From the NCBI GenBank assembly GCA_021443045.1, contig JABUUT010000046.1, positions 1-7,965 of the forward strand: a stretch of 7,965 bases of DNA, in the 5' to 3' direction. The DNA comes from Fibrobacteraceae bacterium (GTDB taxonomy: Bacteria > Fibrobacterota > Fibrobacteria > Fibrobacterales > Fibrobacteraceae). Position numbers and translations under genes: made by a program. Shown piece after piece: positions 5,751 through 7,965 of this stretch. The number at the start of each line of letters is the position of its first letter. Positions within the stretch are counted from its first letter, which is position 1. A model generated the notes under the pieces. The model ran no database searches and was not told the DNA's origin. It worked only from the letters and a program-made list of their open reading frames with translations.

Positions 5751-6716
5751 CTAGTACATGTAGCCCGTATCCATGCCAGTAACAGGCACATACTGGATAG
5801 ATCCATCAGCATGCTGGATAATGGCAAGGCCAGTCATATAGTTAATCCAGCGACCATTCTCAAAAGACTTTAAGTTTACAGTTCTATTGGTGTAGAACAC
5901 GGTTAAAGTCATAATCAGGTAATCGTGGGTTATGGCAACAGTCACTCGATTCCAGCCGCCAATGTGAGGAATCAAAAAGTTGTTCATAAATTCGTTGGCC
6001 CGTTCTTCAATGTTGTAGAACATGGTGTCGTTGGCACCAGTATAGGCCCACTCGGTCATCACGTCAAAACCGCCTCCCAAGGGGCTAGCCGCCGAAGAAT
6101 AGGTATCGGGGTTCAGCAAAAACCAGTTTCCACCCAGGGTGTCGTAGGTGAGCACCGATTCTGTTGTGGCAGCCTGGCCGCGACCTTCCGCAATTTTTGT
6201 GGCGGTAACAGTGGCACGGGAAACGCCGGAACTAGCCAAAGTAAATTCTTCCTCCGATACCAACTTTTGTCCAAGGGCAACAGCAGCTGCTTCACCTTCC
6301 ACGGTAAGTGGAACCGACAAATCGGCAGAGTTGCGGTCTCGTTCGGCATGGCGAATGAGGAATACCACTTTATCCGTAGGCAAAAGAGCCTTGTAAATGG
6401 TAGACAAATCGTAAAAGCCACTGGAATCGGTTGCAAAGCCGCTAACATCTAGGCCAACCACAGGGTTTTCTACAGGAATCTCAGAAGCGGAGCTTTGAAT
6501 CAAATTTGCAGAAGTATCTTCGGGAACACTGGCAGAAGACAGAGGAATAGTCGCAGAAGACTCAATGCCAGGAGCATCGGAAGAACCCATTTCTGCAGTT
6601 GCGTCGGAAGATGCCGGAATATCCGTAGGCTCTGCTGGGCTAGAATCGGAATCATCACTGCAGCAAGCAAAGAAGGCTGCAACAGAAACCACAAAGGCAC
6701 ATTTTAAAAAACGCAT
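5751..6716 (-). CDS. Histidine-phosphatase-domain lipoprotein (lipoprotein B)
   Basis: A 321-residue predicted lipoprotein. A signal peptide ends with FFAC (C18, with a second Cys at 19), followed by SDDSDSS and a Ser/Pro/Asp/Glu-rich linker to about residue 85. The rest is a histidine-phosphatase-like domain: RHAER (122-126, nucleophile H123), PLTVEGEAAAVALG (136-149) as in the branch-1 signature, SSGVSRATVTA (162-172, R167), and THD (263-265, second His H264). The C-terminal strand region RWINYMTGLA and the ending GMDTGYM are shared with the two paralogues. The ATG at 6716 is certain in practice: AAGGAG lies five bases upstream, directly after the stop codon of lipoprotein C, so the two are almost surely co-transcribed. 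An envelope phosphatase or phosphoryl-binding role is inferred; the substrate is not visible. It is not a cobalamin-pathway CobC, because it is exported. Confidence 0.82.
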   Translation of the reverse strand: MRFLKCAFVVSVAAFFACCSDDSDSSPAEPTDIPASSDATAEMGSSDAPGIESSATIPLSSASVPEDTSANLIQSSASEIPVENPVVGLDVSGFATDSSGFYDLSTIYKALLPTDKVVFLIRHAERDRNSADLSVPLTVEGEAAAVALGQKLVSEEEFTLASSGVSRATVTATKIAEGRGQAATTESVLTYDTLGGNWFLLNPDTYSSAASPLGGGFDVMTEWAYTGANDTMFYNIEERANEFMNNFLIPHIGGWNRVTVAITHDYLIMTLTVFYTNRTVNLKSFENGRWINYMTGLAIIQHADGSIQYVPVTGMDTGYMY

Positions 6717-6727
6717 TTTAACTCCTT

Positions 6728-7762
6728 TTATTCAGCAGCGGCGGCGGTATCGGTGGAATCTTTTTCTACATGCATGTAGCCCACTTCATCACCCTTTACT
6801 GGAGCAAGCTGAATTTCATTGTTTGGATACAAAATAACGGCAAGACCCGACAAATAATTAATCCACTTGCCGTTGCCCGTTTCATAGAACCTTAAATCCA
6901 CAGCACCATTGGAGCCGTAAACAGTCAAAGGCATCACAAAGGTATCATGAGAAACAAGAATGCTTACACGATTAAAATTTTTCATGCTAGGAGCAATCAT
7001 CTTGGTAACATACTCATCGCCACGAGTTTTCATATCGTAGAACAGGCTGTTGAAAATGTCCTTGTCCTGATAAGCCCAACGGCTAATAACCTTCCAAGCA
7101 CCGCCCTTAGTTTTCACAAATTTATCCAAGGAATCCTGGGTTACCGTAAGGAACCAGGTGCCACTCAACGCTTCGGTCCAAACCTGCACATCGGCAGTTT
7201 CCCCACGCCCCACAGCAATATTTTCGCAGGTTCCTGTTGTTCTTACAAAGCCAGAACTGGCATAAGAAAAACTTTCTTCGCTGGCGAGGGTGGAGCCCAG
7301 AAGCTGGGACTTGGCCACACCAATTTCTGTAAGAGGTGCGCTACTACCCAAATCGGCAATGCGAGCTGCATGGCGAATAACAAAGGCAATGCGGCACTCG
7401 GCGGGAACCGTCTTGTAAACGTCGGCCATGGCATAAAAGCCTTCGGCATCGGGAGTGAGGGTTGTGGTAAAAGGCACAATGGAGTACAAGGTACCATCAT
7501 CTACTGGGGGAACCACCGAAGGTGTATCCGAAGGGATTACCGTAGAAGTGTCGGGATTCTCAGGAACAGGAACGTCTGTTGCGGAGCTGGAAAGTGGAAT
7601 TTCTCCACTGTTTGGATTATCTGCAGTTGCAGAAGAGGAAGGTAAAGATTCTGGTGGAGTAACGCCGGAGCCGGGGCTGGAAGAATCGTCAGAACAAGCC
7701 GAAAGTAAAAGAGACAAGACGAAGGCGCCACATAAGGAGGCATGGCTAAAAGTTTTTTTCAT
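6728..7762 (-). CDS. Histidine-phosphatase-domain lipoprotein with altered RHAAR motif (lipoprotein C)
   Basis: A 344-residue predicted lipoprotein, first gene of the minus-strand cluster. The start is placed at the ATG at 7762, which has GGAG six bases upstream and gives a compact signal peptide (MKK..., lipobox LSAC with C23). An in-frame ATG at 7783 would add seven residues but has only a poorly spaced AGG. C23 is followed by SDDSSS and a Ser/Pro/Thr-rich linker to about 95. The phosphatase-like domain then shows RHAAR (130-134), APLTEIG (142-148), SSGFVRTTGT (169-178, R174) and SHD (271-273). The Glu of RHAER in the paralogues is Ala here, so activity may be changed or lost. A short acidic and Ala-rich tail (331-344) follows the GYM ending shared with the other two. 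The stop lies 11 bases before the ATG of lipoprotein B. The substrate is unknown. Confidence 0.82.
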   Translation of the reverse strand: MKKTFSHASLCGAFVLSLLLSACSDDSSSPGSGVTPPESLPSSSATADNPNSGEIPLSSSATDVPVPENPDTSTVIPSDTPSVVPPVDDGTLYSIVPFTTTLTPDAEGFYAMADVYKTVPAECRIAFVIRHAARIADLGSSAPLTEIGVAKSQLLGSTLASEESFSYASSGFVRTTGTCENIAVGRGETADVQVWTEALSGTWFLTVTQDSLDKFVKTKGGAWKVISRWAYQDKDIFNSLFYDMKTRGDEYVTKMIAPSMKNFNRVSILVSHDTFVMPLTVYGSNGAVDLRFYETGNGKWINYLSGLAVILYPNNEIQLAPVKGDEVGYMHVEKDSTDTAAAAE

Positions 7763-7793
7763 AAAAGGCTCCACATTAGACATACCTATTTAA

Positions 7794-7824
7794 ATTAGAT
7801 AATTTCAAGGAAAATTATTGTAAA
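7794..7824 (-). promoter_or_regulatory. Weak candidate promoter for the minus-strand cluster
   Basis: TTTACA (7824-7819, 5 of 6 to the -35 consensus) and TCTAAT (7799-7794, 5 of 6 to the -10 consensus) lie upstream of lipoprotein C, but the spacer is 19 bases, longer than the usual 16-18. The region is AT-rich, and a second -35-like TTGAAA lies inside the spacer, so the exact element is uncertain. A promoter somewhere between 7763 and 7840 is expected from the gene order. Confidence 0.25.
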
Positions 7825-7965
7825 CTTTTGGGAACCTTCCTAGACGGTGGTTGGTGAATAGTCACCCTGGAGCCGCGCGATAAGGTCGCTTCCGTCATTG
7901 CGCTGCGCGCTTGACTCTGGGCCTCAGCAATAAAAACAAGCTTGCTTGTTTTTGCTGCATTCGGC
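7825..7965. other. Non-coding, repeat-like intergenic sequence at the right edge
   Basis: This GC-richer stretch contrasts with the AT-rich promoter region beside it. It contains a small perfect stem, GGTGA/TCACC (7853-7857 and 7862-7866), and alternating GC blocks around 7871-7910. On the minus strand one frame stays open from the window edge to about 7818 and includes an ATG near 7897, but its composition and lack of a ribosome binding site do not support a gene. It may be a dispersed intergenic repeat; that is a guess from appearance. Confidence 0.35.
7925..7957. terminator. A/T-tract hairpin, possible bidirectional terminator
   Basis: AAAAACAAG (7932-7940) and CTTGTTTTT (7945-7953) pair perfectly around the loop CTTG. 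CAGC (7925-7928) and GCTG (7954-7957) can extend the stem past a three-base bulge. The symmetrical A and T runs would suit termination in either direction, but the GC core of the stem is only CAAG/CTTG. It may end a gene beyond the right edge or be part of a repeat. Confidence 0.35.

Noticed and set aside
4334..6716. Cobalamin pathway pair (CobW with a CobC-like phosphatase)
   Set aside because: The phosphatase domains are on exported lipoproteins, whereas CobC is cytoplasmic. The GTPase resembles the zinc-linked subgroup, and no other cobalamin gene is present.
7818..7965. C-terminal part of a minus-strand gene entering from the right edge
   Set aside because: A frame is open for about 145 bases, but it is short, has no recognisable motif, and overlaps hairpins and the promoter region.

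Overview
The window reads as a chromosomal segment from a Gram-negative bacterium, most likely a Fibrobacter or close relative. That is an inference from style. Three secreted lipoproteins carry long Ser/Pro/Asp/Glu-rich linkers after the lipidated Cys, one also has collagen-like Gly-X-X runs and 24-residue Cys repeats, and the genes are flanked by short repetitive intergenic DNA. No RNA gene, insertion sequence, CRISPR array or phage gene was seen, and no gap between genes exceeds 300 bases.

Layout. Positions 1-168 are intergenic, with a degenerate 7-base repeat and a promoter for a Glk-family glucokinase (169-1236, +). A hairpin-bearing gap leads to an RhlE-like DEAD-box RNA helicase (1324-2775, +), which has no visible Shine-Dalgarno sequence. 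Its stop codon lies 4 bases from the stop of the first of four minus-strand genes. In transcription order these four are histidine-phosphatase lipoprotein C (7762-6728), histidine-phosphatase lipoprotein B (6716-5751), a CobW/COG0523 GTPase with a His/Cys-rich metal-binding insert (5692-4334), and the large collagen-like histidine-phosphatase lipoprotein A (4288-2780). Positions 7763-7965 are non-coding, with a hairpin and repeat-like sequence.

How the genes may work together. Glucokinase and helicase are ordinary housekeeping functions. The minus-strand cluster is the distinctive part: three divergent paralogues of one lipoprotein phosphatase domain, with a probable zinc metallochaperone GTPase between two of them. 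Spacings of 11, 58 and 45 bases suggest co-transcription, although a hairpin over the GTPase ribosome binding site and a promoter candidate inside the GTPase 3' end suggest the members can be controlled separately. The three lipoproteins keep most histidine-phosphatase landmarks (RHA-x-R, a downstream Ser-Ser...Arg, a late His-Asp) but differ in linker and N-terminal modules. They look like cell-envelope or surface enzymes of unknown substrate. A functional link between the GTPase and the phosphatases is an inference from gene order only.
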